DNA of 64,000 nt from Halomonas sp. (GTDB taxonomy: Bacteria; Pseudomonadota; Gammaproteobacteria; Pseudomonadales; Halomonadaceae): positions 62,001 through 126,000 of the forward strand of contig NZ_JAFWFN010000005.1 in the NCBI RefSeq assembly GCF_017515565.1. The letters are read 5' to 3'. Numbering within the stretch: position 1 is the first letter of the stretch; every line of letters starts with the position of its first letter. The notes under the pieces were generated by a model. It was given only the letters and a program-made list of their open reading frames with translations, had not been told where the DNA came from and searched no databases. Of this stretch, positions 1 to 8,510 are shown in pieces. A program made the translations under genes and the position numbers.

Positions 1-1
1 T

Positions 2-460
2 TTCTATGATGGCCCGCTGGTGTTAGCCGGAGCAATCACCAACGGTGAACAAATAGCGGCTGCCCAGGCGCTGGGCGTGGATTTTGTATATATGGGCACC
101 CGCTTTATTGCCACCGAGGAAGCCAACGCCCAAGCGGCTTATAAGCAGATGGTGCTGGATGCGGGGGCAGGAGACATCGTCTATACCAACCTGTTTACCG
201 GCGTGCATGGTAACTATCTACGGCAAAGTATTGAGCAGGCAGGATTGAACCCTGATGCGCTGCCTGAAGGCGATAAAGCCTCAATGCGCTATGGCTCAGG
301 GGGTAGCAGTAAAGCAAAAGCATGGCGGGATATTTGGGGCGCGGGGCAAGGCGTAGGCGGTATTGCAACGCTTAATAGCGTGGCCGAAGAAGTAGCCACG
401 CTACGTGATGATTACCAAAAGGCCTTGGAGAAAACTCAATCTTATTTGCGGCGACTTTGA
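2..460 (+). CDS. Nitronate monooxygenase family protein, 3' part only
   Basis: The gene enters from the left edge; the open frame is readable from base 2 and ends in TGA at 458-460, giving 152 C-terminal residues. The stretch PLVLAGAITNGEQIAAAQAL followed by GVDFVYMGTRFIAT matches the FMN-phosphate-binding end of the NAD(P)H-dependent flavin oxidoreductase / 2-nitropropane dioxygenase fold, which oxidises alkyl nitronates to carbonyl compounds plus nitrite. The later GSGGSSKAKAWRDIWGAGQG segment is typical of the bacterial members. The last 19 bases overlap the tail of the convergent enoyl-CoA hydratase gene, so there is no room for a terminator between them. Substrate cannot be told from this part; family confidence is high. 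Confidence 0.85.
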   Translation, partial: FYDGPLVLAGAITNGEQIAAAQALGVDFVYMGTRFIATEEANAQAAYKQMVLDAGAGDIVYTNLFTGVHGNYLRQSIEQAGLNPDALPEGDKASMRYGSGGSSKAKAWRDIWGAGQGVGGIATLNSVAEEVATLRDDYQKALEKTQSYLRRL

Positions 461-1221
461 CGAAATGCGGCCAGCCGCTCCTGAAACTCTTCAGAGGCTT
501 TGCACTGGTCTTGAAGCTCGCCTTCTAGTTGCATCGTGTCACCGAGTGAGCGCTGCGCTGCTTCACGTAACGCCCGCTTGGTGGCGCTTAGCGCCTGAGC
601 TGACTGTTCAACCAGCGCTTTCGCGAGCGTGCGAGCTTCTTGTAACACCTGGTCATCTTCAACCGCTCGATTAGCCAAACCTAGTTCCAAACAGCGCTCT
701 GCTGAAATTGGCGTCGCCAAGGCGGCCATTTCGAAGGCCTGGGCATGGCCAAGCTTGCGCACTAGATGCCAACAGGCGCCGCCATCGGGAATCAGGCCAA
801 TATTAATAAAGGCAAGCTTCAGGTAGGCCGAGCGCCCCATTACCACCATATCGCTGGCGAGAACATAGGAAACACCAATGCCCGCTGCTGCACCGGACAC
901 TGCCGCAATGACCGGCTTATTCATTGCCATCAAACCGCGTAGAGCAGGTAAGAAGAGCATCTCCAGTCGTTCGCTAGCCGGTTGAGAAGATGCCTTTTCA
1001 AACTCCGCCAGGTCAGCACCGGCACAAAAAGAGCTGCCTTCGCCGCTAAGAATAACGCAACGTATCTGCTCATTGGCGGCTACCGCCGCCAGCGCTTTGT
1101 TGAGCGCTAGGGCGGTTTCTTCATTTAGGGCATTACGTACGTCTGGACGTGCAATAGCGACTTCTACTACACCGTTTTCAATAGCGCTAACAGTCACTAA
1201 TTGGCTGGGGTGATCTGACAT
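442..1221 (-). CDS. Enoyl-CoA hydratase/isomerase (crotonase family)
   Basis: A 259-residue crotonase-fold protein, the last gene of a leftward acyl-CoA operon. FCAGADL (about residues 65-71) and the SGAAAGIG loop (about 108-115) form the expected oxyanion hole that holds the thioester carbonyl. The later IGLIPDGG carries Asp where classical hydratases have the Glu of PEVGL; this is the pattern of PaaG-type isomerases and related hydratases, so double-bond isomerisation is as likely as hydration. The ATG at 1221 is preferred over the frame-internal start at 1239 because AAAGGAG lies a normal distance before it. It starts 33 bases after the acyl-CoA dehydrogenase gene and should be co-transcribed. 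Exact substrate unknown. Confidence 0.88.
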   Translation of the reverse strand: MSDHPSQLVTVSAIENGVVEVAIARPDVRNALNEETALALNKALAAVAANEQIRCVILSGEGSSFCAGADLAEFEKASSQPASERLEMLFLPALRGLMAMNKPVIAAVSGAAAGIGVSYVLASDMVVMGRSAYLKLAFINIGLIPDGGACWHLVRKLGHAQAFEMAALATPISAERCLELGLANRAVEDDQVLQEARTLAKALVEQSAQALSATKRALREAAQRSLGDTMQLEGELQDQCKASEEFQERLAAFRQSRRK

Positions 1222-1254
1222 GTATCGCTCCTTTATCAACTTTCTAAGGCCGCC

Positions 1255-2373
1255 TTAGGCGACGTCTAATAGATCGCTGACCGTTTCGAGGTGGTAGTCA
1301 CTGTCGCCTAGGTAGTGATCAAACATCACTAGGTGTTTAGCGTAGTGAGCCACATAGCACTCTTCTGTCATGCCCATGCCGCCGTGAAGTTGAATCGCCT
1401 GCTCGGCAATAAAGCGTGCTGACTCACCGCAGTAAGCTTTGGCTGCGGCAATTTTATAATCCCGTTCGCTGGCAGGCAGCGTCAGGCTAGTGGCGGCTAA
1501 AATGGCCATGGAGCGGGATTGCTCCAGATGCAGGTGCATATCAACCATGCGGTGCTGAAGCGCCTGGAATGATGATAGCGGTAAGCCAAACTGCTTGCGC
1601 TCTTTTAAATAGGCAAGCGTTTGGTCGCAAGCCTCTTCCATGGCGCCAATAGCCTGCGCGCATAGCGCAGCGCGACCAAGGGCCAACACGTCGGCCAGTG
1701 CATCGCTGACATCTTCGCTTAAGCAGTTTTCTGGCGGCAGCGTGACGTTATCTAGCGTTAGATCACCGGCGGGCTGATCGTCCATGGTGAAATAAAGATG
1801 AGAAGATGTGCCAGTGCTGTTTTGGGGCACCACAAATAGCGCTAATTTACCGCTGTTTAATCGGGCGATTACCAAAGTGGCTGCAGCGGCCGCTAGGTTG
1901 AGCACCACGTCCTTTCTGCCGTTAAGATGCCACTGACCGTCACGCTGAATGGCGTGGGTAGACACGTCAAACGCATCGTAGCGGGCGTCATGCTCCTGCC
2001 AGGCCAATGCCAGCTGATGCTCGCCTTCTAGCAGCGGGGTGAGCCAGCGTTTTTGCTGTTCGCCGTTGGCGGTAAGCGCTAGTAGCTGGCCTGGTAATAC
2101 GAGGCCAGCCAAGTAAGCTTCAGGCACCAAGCCTCGGCCGAGTGCCTGCATGATAATCATTAGATCGGTGCCGTCGGCGCCTAGGCCGCCAACGTTTTCG
2201 CTGAAGGGCATATGCAGCAGGCCCAGCTCAGCAAAGGTGTTCCAAAGCGCGGAACTTTCAGCGCTGGCGCTGCTGAGCATTGAACGGCGCTGTTCAGGGG
2301 ATACTTGGTCAGTCACCAAGCGGGTAAGCGTCTCTTCGAGCATGCGCTGCTCGTCGGTTAAAGCAAAATCCAT
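1255..2373 (-). CDS. Acyl-CoA dehydrogenase (short FadE-like type)
   Basis: A 372-residue flavoprotein of the acyl-CoA dehydrogenase family, oxidising an acyl-CoA to the 2-enoyl-CoA with electrons passed to electron-transfer flavoprotein. The N-terminal helical domain (DFALTDEQRMLEETLTRLV), the middle beta domain and the C-terminal helical domain with GRAALCAQAIGAMEEA and the terminal AIQLHGGMGMTEE are all recognisable. It begins 7 bases after the stop of a second acyl-CoA dehydrogenase. Such paired genes often form heteromeric alpha2beta2 enzymes in steroid, bile-acid or branched-acid degradation; that pairing is an inference here. GAGGT precedes the ATG. Substrate not determinable from sequence. 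Confidence 0.9.
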   Translation of the reverse strand: MDFALTDEQRMLEETLTRLVTDQVSPEQRRSMLSSASAESSALWNTFAELGLLHMPFSENVGGLGADGTDLMIIMQALGRGLVPEAYLAGLVLPGQLLALTANGEQQKRWLTPLLEGEHQLALAWQEHDARYDAFDVSTHAIQRDGQWHLNGRKDVVLNLAAAAATLVIARLNSGKLALFVVPQNSTGTSSHLYFTMDDQPAGDLTLDNVTLPPENCLSEDVSDALADVLALGRAALCAQAIGAMEEACDQTLAYLKERKQFGLPLSSFQALQHRMVDMHLHLEQSRSMAILAATSLTLPASERDYKIAAAKAYCGESARFIAEQAIQLHGGMGMTEECYVAHYAKHLVMFDHYLGDSDYHLETVSDLLDVA

Positions 2374-2380
2374 GGTGACC

Positions 2381-3574
2381 TCACATTTCTAAAATTGTTT
2401 TGGCGACAATACTTTTTTGTATTTCGTTGGAGCCGCCATAAATTGATAGCTTGCGACGGTTTAAATACTGGGCGCTTGCCGCAGCGCTTTGCGTGTAGGC
2501 ATCATCCAAGCTTTCATCGCCATGCAGGAATTCAGGAAAGAAGGGCAGAGCGGCTGGGCCAAGGGCGCGCCGAGTGAGTTCACTTAGCTCCTGACGAAGC
2601 TCCGAGCCGCGTACTTTCAGCAGCGAGCTTTCTGCGCCGGGCGCGCCCCCATCACGAGCAGCGGCAATCACGCGCAAATTGGTCACTTCCAACGCCATTA
2701 GCTCAAGCTCGGCTTTAACCACCCGTTGTCGAAAGCTGGGCAGCGCCAGCAGCGGTTTGCCGCGATGGTGGATGCGGTTGGCCAGTGACTTCAAATGCCG
2801 CAGTGCCTGCTTGGCATGCCCAAGTCCAGCAATACCGGTGCGCTCATGGGTAAGCAAAAACTTGGCGCAGGTCCAGCCCTGGCCTTCTTCACCAACGCGG
2901 TTTTCAATCGGTACACGGACATTGTCTAAAAAGATTTCGTTAACTTCGTGGGCACCATCGAGGGTAATAATCGGGCGCACGGTGATGCCCGGCGTCTGCA
3001 TATCAATCAGCAAAAAGCTAATGCCGGCCTGTTTCTTGGCATCGGGGTCGGTGCGTACCAGGCAGAACAGCATGTTGGCGTGCTGACCTAACGTGGTCCA
3101 GGTCTTCTGACCATTCACAATATAGTGATCGCCGTCCCGCACTGCGCGCGTGTTCAGGCCCGCCAAGTCAGAGCCAGCGCCGGGTTCGGAGTACCCTTGG
3201 CACCACCAGTCCTGGTTGCTCAAGATGCGCGGCAGGTAGTGCTGCTGCTGTTCAGTGCTGCCAAACTTCATGATGACGGGGGCCACCATGTTGACGCCAA
3301 AAGGAACCACCGTTGGCGCGCGGGCAGCGGCGCACTCTTCATCAAATATATGCCGTTGCACGGGACCCCAACCTGGGCCGCCGTGCTCCTTTGGCCAATT
3401 AGAGGCCAACCAACCCTGCTCGCTGAGAATGTTCTGCCAGCGAAGGTGGTCATCAGCGCTAAGGTGGCGACCTAGACGCACGCGTTCGCTGATATCGCTG
3501 GGTAACGCATGCGCTATAAAGCGCCGCACTTCTTCGCGAAACGCCTGCTCTTCGGGGCTAAAGGTGAGGTTCAT
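2381..3574 (-). CDS. Acyl-CoA dehydrogenase (paired subunit)
   Basis: A 397-residue acyl-CoA dehydrogenase. The start MNLTFSPEEQAFREEVRRFI at 3574 is chosen because it is the usual family N-terminus and sits one base after the stop of the upstream crotonase gene; the longer frame to 3805 is inside that gene. WCQGYSEPGAGSDLAGL (flavin and substrate loop), TWTTLGQHA and the C-terminal YGGSNEIQKSIVAKTILEM are conserved landmarks. Together with the neighbouring 372-residue paralogue it probably makes a two-subunit dehydrogenase or two separate steps of one beta-oxidation-like pathway. No odd features seen. Confidence 0.9.
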   Translation of the reverse strand: MNLTFSPEEQAFREEVRRFIAHALPSDISERVRLGRHLSADDHLRWQNILSEQGWLASNWPKEHGGPGWGPVQRHIFDEECAAARAPTVVPFGVNMVAPVIMKFGSTEQQQHYLPRILSNQDWWCQGYSEPGAGSDLAGLNTRAVRDGDHYIVNGQKTWTTLGQHANMLFCLVRTDPDAKKQAGISFLLIDMQTPGITVRPIITLDGAHEVNEIFLDNVRVPIENRVGEEGQGWTCAKFLLTHERTGIAGLGHAKQALRHLKSLANRIHHRGKPLLALPSFRQRVVKAELELMALEVTNLRVIAAARDGGAPGAESSLLKVRGSELRQELSELTRRALGPAALPFFPEFLHGDESLDDAYTQSAAASAQYLNRRKLSIYGGSNEIQKSIVAKTILEM

Positions 3575-3575
3575 G

Positions 3576-5045
3576 TTAGTCGTCCTTAGCAGTTGAATTA
3601 GCCGTTGAGCCAGCCTTTGAGACTGTTTCTGAGAGGGTGGCTTGACGATGAGGGCCGCCCAGGTGGCGTGGGTAGCCCAACGCTTCCACGGCCAGCAAAT
3701 CAATGTCGCTTTCGCGATAGCAGAAGCCCTGTTCTGAAATACCCACGCTCGCCCGTTCAATGGCTGCTTGCCTGTCGTTGGCTGGCGCCTGTTGCATGGC
3801 TGCATACATCATCTTCAGCAAGCTTTGCTGATGGCTAACCACGAGGGTTAGGCGAAGTGCTTTCAACGTAAGCGCAGCCTGTTGTTGGGTAAGCGGCCCT
3901 GCGCTTAAATCGACCAGCTCAACCATGCTGCCGTTATCAGCAACGATCAGGCTAAGCGCTGTGTCCTTGCCGCCGTTTTTACTGTTGCCACCATGAGTGT
4001 CAATGGCTTCCATCGTGATAACGGGACATTCGGTGGCAACGCTATTGGCGCTATTCGGAGCAACGAGGCATAGCTCAGTGGCACTGTTTGGCGCGCTGGT
4101 TAAGGTAATGCCTGCCCGATGGGCGGCTTTTTGCAGACGTTCAAATAGCGGATGTTGTCCGATCAACGCCACGTGGCTAAACGCATTGGCGTTCTCAACG
4201 TTAGGCACCAGGTGAGGGCTACGTGCGGCAAAAAAGAGATGAATAAGGCCAGCGCGCTGGGGCGAATCCATGCAGGCCAGAAACAGCTCCCGCTCGCGAC
4301 GCAAGCCGTCCTGAAGTGACGCTGCCGTCACGCAGGCCTCAATCGCTTCTACAATGCGAAAGGGTGAAAAAAGCGCTGAAGCGTCTTGATTCAACCGTTG
4401 CAGGGTAGAGGTGACCGCCTGTGGATTCGCTGCAGGGGCAGGAAGCTCTCCAGTGATGCGTGACGTTTGCTCGCCTGCGAGCACCTGCTGAGCGGCGGCT
4501 AAGCCTGCTTCTAGCGGCGTTTGGGCATCACTAATGGCATCGATAATCCCCGCTTCACGAGCTTCTTCAGCTTCTAAAAAACGCCCGGTGGTGATCATTT
4601 CCAAGGCTCGTTCGACGCCAGCCAAGCGTGGTAACCGTTGTGTGCCCCCGGCTCCTGGCAGTAAGCCAAGCTTAACCTCGGGTAGCCCAACGCGAGTGCC
4701 CTTCAGCGCCACGCGGTAGTGACAGCCCAACGCAACTTCTAAACCACCGCCTAGGGCTGTGCCGTGTAGAGAGGCAATTAACGGTTTAGAACAGGCTTCC
4801 AGTTGGGTAATAACGTCGGGCAGCAAAGGAGCCTGGGGAGGTTTGCCGAATTCTTTAATATCTGCACCAGCAATAAAGGTGCGGCCATCGGCTAACACTA
4901 CCAGCGCTTTGGCTTGCGAGTCAGCGATACCTTCTTCAAGTGCCTTAACTAAGCCACTGCGCACGGCGTGCCCCAATGCGTTAACCGGTGGGTTGGCGAT
5001 TTGAATAACGCCTACATCGCCGTGACGCTGGTAATGAACGGACAT
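3576..5045 (-). CDS. Crotonase / 3-hydroxyacyl-CoA dehydrogenase-like protein lacking the NAD motif
   Basis: A 489-residue protein resembling the bifunctional FadB/FadJ-type enoyl-CoA hydratase plus 3-hydroxyacyl-CoA dehydrogenase, but about 200 residues short of the usual length near 700. The N-terminal crotonase domain is intact: FIAGADIKEF, HGTALGGGLE and LPEVKLGLLPGAGG with the catalytic Glu pair. After about residue 290 the protein reaches SHVALIGQHPLFERL, where bifunctional enzymes have the GxGxxG nucleotide loop; here that loop and most of the Rossmann domain are missing. A C-terminal remnant (ESDIDLLAVEALGYPRHLGG) matches the last dehydrogenase helices. Hydratase activity is likely, dehydrogenase activity is not. 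First gene of the operon; the ATG at 5045 follows GGAG, while the longer frame starts with a TTG. Confidence 0.85.
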   Translation of the reverse strand: MSVHYQRHGDVGVIQIANPPVNALGHAVRSGLVKALEEGIADSQAKALVVLADGRTFIAGADIKEFGKPPQAPLLPDVITQLEACSKPLIASLHGTALGGGLEVALGCHYRVALKGTRVGLPEVKLGLLPGAGGTQRLPRLAGVERALEMITTGRFLEAEEAREAGIIDAISDAQTPLEAGLAAAQQVLAGEQTSRITGELPAPAANPQAVTSTLQRLNQDASALFSPFRIVEAIEACVTAASLQDGLRRERELFLACMDSPQRAGLIHLFFAARSPHLVPNVENANAFSHVALIGQHPLFERLQKAAHRAGITLTSAPNSATELCLVAPNSANSVATECPVITMEAIDTHGGNSKNGGKDTALSLIVADNGSMVELVDLSAGPLTQQQAALTLKALRLTLVVSHQQSLLKMMYAAMQQAPANDRQAAIERASVGISEQGFCYRESDIDLLAVEALGYPRHLGGPHRQATLSETVSKAGSTANSTAKDD

Positions 5046-5202
5046 GAATTGCTCCAATGTTTCGCATAGCGAGACTTATGGTTATTTATTGGAATTGAGA
5101 GTGACTGAATAATGGCGAAACAGTGCGGGTTAGTCAATATAGTAAAATTGTGTTCCGCAATGCAGAATTTAGCTGTTGTGAGATAACTGCTTTTATCGTT
5201 AG

Positions 5203-5232
5203 AAAAAATGCCGCCTAGAGGCGACATTTTTA
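5203..5232. terminator. Bidirectional hairpin terminator
   Basis: A stem with CGCC / GGCG at its tip, flanked by complementary A- and T-runs, sits just after the stop of the leftward TAXI receptor gene (5243). Read on the minus strand it ends in a T-run, so it should terminate the transporter transcript before the acyl-CoA operon promoter region at 5046-5200. Confidence 0.7.
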
Positions 5233-5242
5233 GAAGGGTTTT

Positions 5243-6387
5243 TTAAAATACGGGATTCATGCTGGCTTCTTCCAACGCCGCGCGACGCGCTGTCATCCAT
5301 CCCGCTATAAAGGCTTCTTCATCTTCCGGGGCATCTGCTTTGTAGCTTTCCCAGGTATCCATCAGTAGTGCTTGGCGCTCAACCAATGCGTTTTGATGCT
5401 CTTCCATTGCATCTGTCCAGACGCCAGTGTCTCGATAATAATCAACAACCGCATCGTGAAAAGGTACCACCCAGGTCATGTTTTGATTCTCCAGCGCATA
5501 GCCGCTAGCACCCGGGGCGTTGTCTTTATAGTCATCAAATGATTCAGTCAGCGTGGTGATTAACCCGCGCGCAGTTTCTGGGGCAAGGTCGGCATTGCTG
5601 ACCATAATGGGGTAAGGGTAGCTTGCGCTGGCGAGTGGGGCATCGGCATCAATACCAGCCCCTGCGGTAACGTCGTGGGGCTGAAAGTAGGGTGCGACGT
5701 CGAGCATGCGCTCCCAGCCGTCTTCATCTTCAGTGGGTAATGTAGGCCACTGTAATCCACGAGGGCTGGCAGAAAGACGTTGGGCAGCTGGCGTGACGGT
5801 GGTGGTGATAGCAGCATCGGCTCGACCGCTGATTATGCCATCAAAGGCTGCGTTGTAGCCGGGGAAGTCAACGCGTTCAACGTCATCCCACGTCAGTCCG
5901 GCAAATGCTAAATAAGCCTCTGCAGCTTTGTTGAGTGCATCGTCGCCTAGCAGGTAGGCCAGACGTTTACCCTCAAGGTCAGCGATTGAATCAATCTCAA
6001 CGTCACCTGCCACAGCCATACCTAAGCCAAAAGTGGCTATGGAAGTGGAAATAACGCGAATGGGCTGCGGGCCCCAGTCGGGGCCAGCAAACATCATAAC
6101 GCCTTCAGAACCGTAGTAGCTGGCAATGCCGCAGGCGCAAAGGTCAACCCGGCCTGTTTTTAAAGGCGTCATGCGCATTGTGTCGTTCTCGCCAGGAATA
6201 ACGCGAGATTGGGTGCCGTACTCTTCCTGCAGTAGCTGACTGATGGCCATGATTTGCGCGTGACCACTGGTTCCGGTGCCGTAGGCAGTCCAGTTAAGCG
6301 CATTAGGCATAGCAACCGCTTGGCCCGCGAAAAAATACCAATCGTCAGTCCGCTTAATTTAAATGCGAATTTTGTTTTTGTGTGCAT
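5243..6387 (-). pseudogene. TAXI-family TRAP solute receptor, frameshifted in its signal peptide
   Basis: Periplasmic solute-binding protein of a TAXI-type TRAP transporter. The mature part (about 355 residues from MPNALNWTAYGTGTSGHAQ, frame open to 6310) closely matches the paralogue at 8511-9671 along its whole length, including VDLCACGIASYYG and PYFQPHDVTAGAG. The expected export signal is present but in another frame: MHTKTKFAFKLSGLTIG starts at ATG 6387 behind AAGGAA, and FFAGQAVA continues it in the receptor frame. The two join if the T-run at 6330-6335 (minus strand) had seven instead of six T. As written the protein cannot be exported; a sequencing error, a recent mutation or phase variation are all possible. 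It lies 36 bases after the permease gene and was clearly its receptor. Confidence 0.8.
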
Positions 6388-6422
6388 AAAGTTCCTTGGG
6401 TAGTCGTTGCTCATATTAAGCG

Positions 6423-8420
6423 CTAGCCGTATGCGCGGTGATGATGGCGCTGGCTTAAGCGGGCTAGTAGCACGCCAGGAATTAGCGCTGCGACGGCCAT
6501 GCCAAGCAGTTCAAGCTGGCTTAGCGGCACCATGCCTCCGCCGGGCAGGGCCAGCAGCAGGCCCGCGATTAAGATCAGGCCGCGGATGATGGTCTCTTGT
6601 AGTACGCCATAGCCGAGACGGCCGATCCCAATCAGATAACCCTGCATCGCTGATGCAAATAGAATGATGCCAATCACCGCTTGGATAAACACGGCCACTA
6701 TCGTCAACGGCTCGCCCTGCATAATCAGCGCGGGATTAAGGACAAACAGGAAAGGGATAAAGTAAATCACGCTGCCTAAGCGCATGGCCTGTAGGCCGGT
6801 TGCCATTGGCCGGGCGCCGGCAACGGTCGCTGCGGCAAAGGCACCCAGTGCTACGGGTGGCGTAATAAAACTCAACATGCCCCAATAGAGGATGAACATG
6901 TGTACCGCCATGGGATCAAGGCCTCCGCCTTGAATGAGTGCAGGGGCTAGCGCCACCGCCAGGAAGATATAGGCCGCGGTAACCGTCATTCCAATACCTA
7001 GCACGAAGCTGGTTACGGCACCCATGATCAGCAGAAGTGGCACGCTGCCACCGGCGATATTGATAAAGTCGTTGGCAATAGTGCCGGAAAGGCCGGTCAT
7101 GGAAAGCGCGCCCACCAGCATGCCTACACCCGCCAAAATGGCAATTAGCTCAGCAAACAGCTTGGCGGCAGACGACAACGTATCGCCAACATCCTTCCAG
7201 CCCCAGCGGTTATGTTTAGAGAGCTGGTTGAGCACCAGTAGTAGCGCTGTCGCGTAAAAGGGGGCAACGGCTTCTCGTTGCATCACCAGTAACATCCACA
7301 CCAAGAGCGCAAAAACGAAGATAAAGTACCAGCCCTCTTTTAGGGTTTGCCACAGCGAGGGCAGCTCAACTACAGGTAAGCCTTTAATATCGTTACGCGC
7401 CGCGTAAGCATCGATCTGTATAAATAACCCCAAAAAATAGAGTACCGAAGGAATAACTGCAGCAAGAGCAATGGTGGAGTAAGGAATATCCAAAAACATC
7501 GCCATCACAAAAGCGGTGGCACCCATAACGGGTGGCATTAAGACACCGCCGGTAGAGGCGCAGGCTTCTACACCCCCAGCAAAAGAGCGGGTCATGCCAA
7601 TGCGTCGCATAGCCGGAATCGACAAAACACCGGTAGTCAGCACGTTGCTGATCACACTGCCGCTCATTGAGCCCATTAAGCCACTTGAGAAAATCGATAC
7701 TTTGGCAGGGCCACCGCGGACATGTCCTAATAGTGCAAAGGCCAGGTTAATAAAAAATTTACCGCCACCGCTTTTCTGCAGCACCACGCCAAATACCAGA
7801 AAGCCGATCACTAGGCCCGCAAATGCTTGCAGCGGTACGCCCATGATGCTTTCAGTGCTCATGGTGTGGTACATGGCGGTTTGTTCAAGGGTCGATGGAA
7901 ACGCTTGAATTGGGCCGGGGACAATATCGGCCACCAATGGGTAGAGTGAGAACAACCCGGCAATAATGGCGATAGGTAAGCCACCTGCACGTCGAGCTGC
8001 TTCAATAATCAGCAGCCAATAGGCGTAGCTGGCGTAGATAGCGAGGTCAGGTGCAGCAAACGCCCAACCGCGTTCTAAAATAGGTACCGCGTTATAAACA
8101 AAATAGCCGCCGACAGTGAGCGTTATGGCGCTAAGTAAGTAGTCGTACCAGGGAATAGGGCGATCTTGTAGGCTGCTGCGCATAGGCCATAGCAAAAAAA
8201 CCAGCGGCAGAAGCAAGGCAACGACAGCGTAATAGAACTGAGTCTCCAGGCCCGTCACAAAAGTAAGCCAGCCGATATTGAATAAGTAGTCCAGCGTCAT
8301 CAGCATTAAAACGACGGTGACGGTGGCTGGAATCCAGCGTATCGCCGACGGAAGCTGACGAATTTGGCTGATCTTTTCTTTCACTTGTTGAGTAGAGGCA
8401 GGCGCGGTATTTGTGGTCAT
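6423..8420 (-). CDS. TRAP transporter fused permease (4TM/12TM, TAXI type)
   Basis: A 665-residue, very hydrophobic inner-membrane protein with the small DctQ-like and large DctM-like subunits fused, the normal form in TAXI TRAP systems. It should drive sodium- or proton-coupled uptake of a carboxylate-like substrate handed over by the periplasmic receptor. The DctM hallmark region is seen in SGSVISNVLTTGVLSIPAM and EACASTGGVLMPPVMGATAF. It is flanked on both sides by receptor paralogues on the same strand, an arrangement that suggests receptor duplication around a single permease. The ATG at 8420 overlaps, as ATGA, a seven-codon upstream frame produced by a short tandem duplication (8412-8443); no strong ribosome site is visible. 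Substrate unknown. Confidence 0.9.
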   Translation of the reverse strand: MTTNTAPASTQQVKEKISQIRQLPSAIRWIPATVTVVLMLMTLDYLFNIGWLTFVTGLETQFYYAVVALLLPLVFLLWPMRSSLQDRPIPWYDYLLSAITLTVGGYFVYNAVPILERGWAFAAPDLAIYASYAYWLLIIEAARRAGGLPIAIIAGLFSLYPLVADIVPGPIQAFPSTLEQTAMYHTMSTESIMGVPLQAFAGLVIGFLVFGVVLQKSGGGKFFINLAFALLGHVRGGPAKVSIFSSGLMGSMSGSVISNVLTTGVLSIPAMRRIGMTRSFAGGVEACASTGGVLMPPVMGATAFVMAMFLDIPYSTIALAAVIPSVLYFLGLFIQIDAYAARNDIKGLPVVELPSLWQTLKEGWYFIFVFALLVWMLLVMQREAVAPFYATALLLVLNQLSKHNRWGWKDVGDTLSSAAKLFAELIAILAGVGMLVGALSMTGLSGTIANDFINIAGGSVPLLLIMGAVTSFVLGIGMTVTAAYIFLAVALAPALIQGGGLDPMAVHMFILYWGMLSFITPPVALGAFAAATVAGARPMATGLQAMRLGSVIYFIPFLFVLNPALIMQGEPLTIVAVFIQAVIGIILFASAMQGYLIGIGRLGYGVLQETIIRGLILIAGLLLALPGGGMVPLSQLELLGMAVAALIPGVLLARLSQRHHHRAYG

Positions 8421-8443
8421 GGCGAGGTATCTGTGGTCATGGC
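8412..8443. repeat. 20-bp-period tandem duplication over the permease start codon
   Basis: The 12-base word tgtggtcatggc occurs at 8412-8423 and again at 8432-8443. On the minus strand each copy contains an ATG. The upstream copy (8440) opens a short frame, MTTDTSP then TGA, whose stop overlaps the real start at 8420 as ATGA, so it may act as a translational coupler. Confidence 0.6.
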
Positions 8444-8482
8444 TGAGTGTCTATTGTTATGAAGAGGTTCATCCATCAGCAG

Positions 8483-8500
8483 GGGCGGCCAGGGCCGCCC
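8483..8500. terminator. Strong GC hairpin between receptor and permease genes
   Basis: gggcggcc at 8483-8490 and ggccgccc at 8493-8500 form a perfect 8-bp stem in the gap between the upstream receptor gene (ends 8511) and the permease gene. No T-run follows on the minus strand, so it is more likely an mRNA-stabilising or attenuating hairpin that keeps receptor expression above permease expression than a full terminator. Confidence 0.55.
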
Positions 8501-8510
8501 CCCAAGCCGG

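Noticed and set aside
4534-5004. Plus-strand frames inside the acyl-CoA operon
   Set aside because: Shadows of the strong crotonase coding frame; composition is Ser/Arg rich without motifs.
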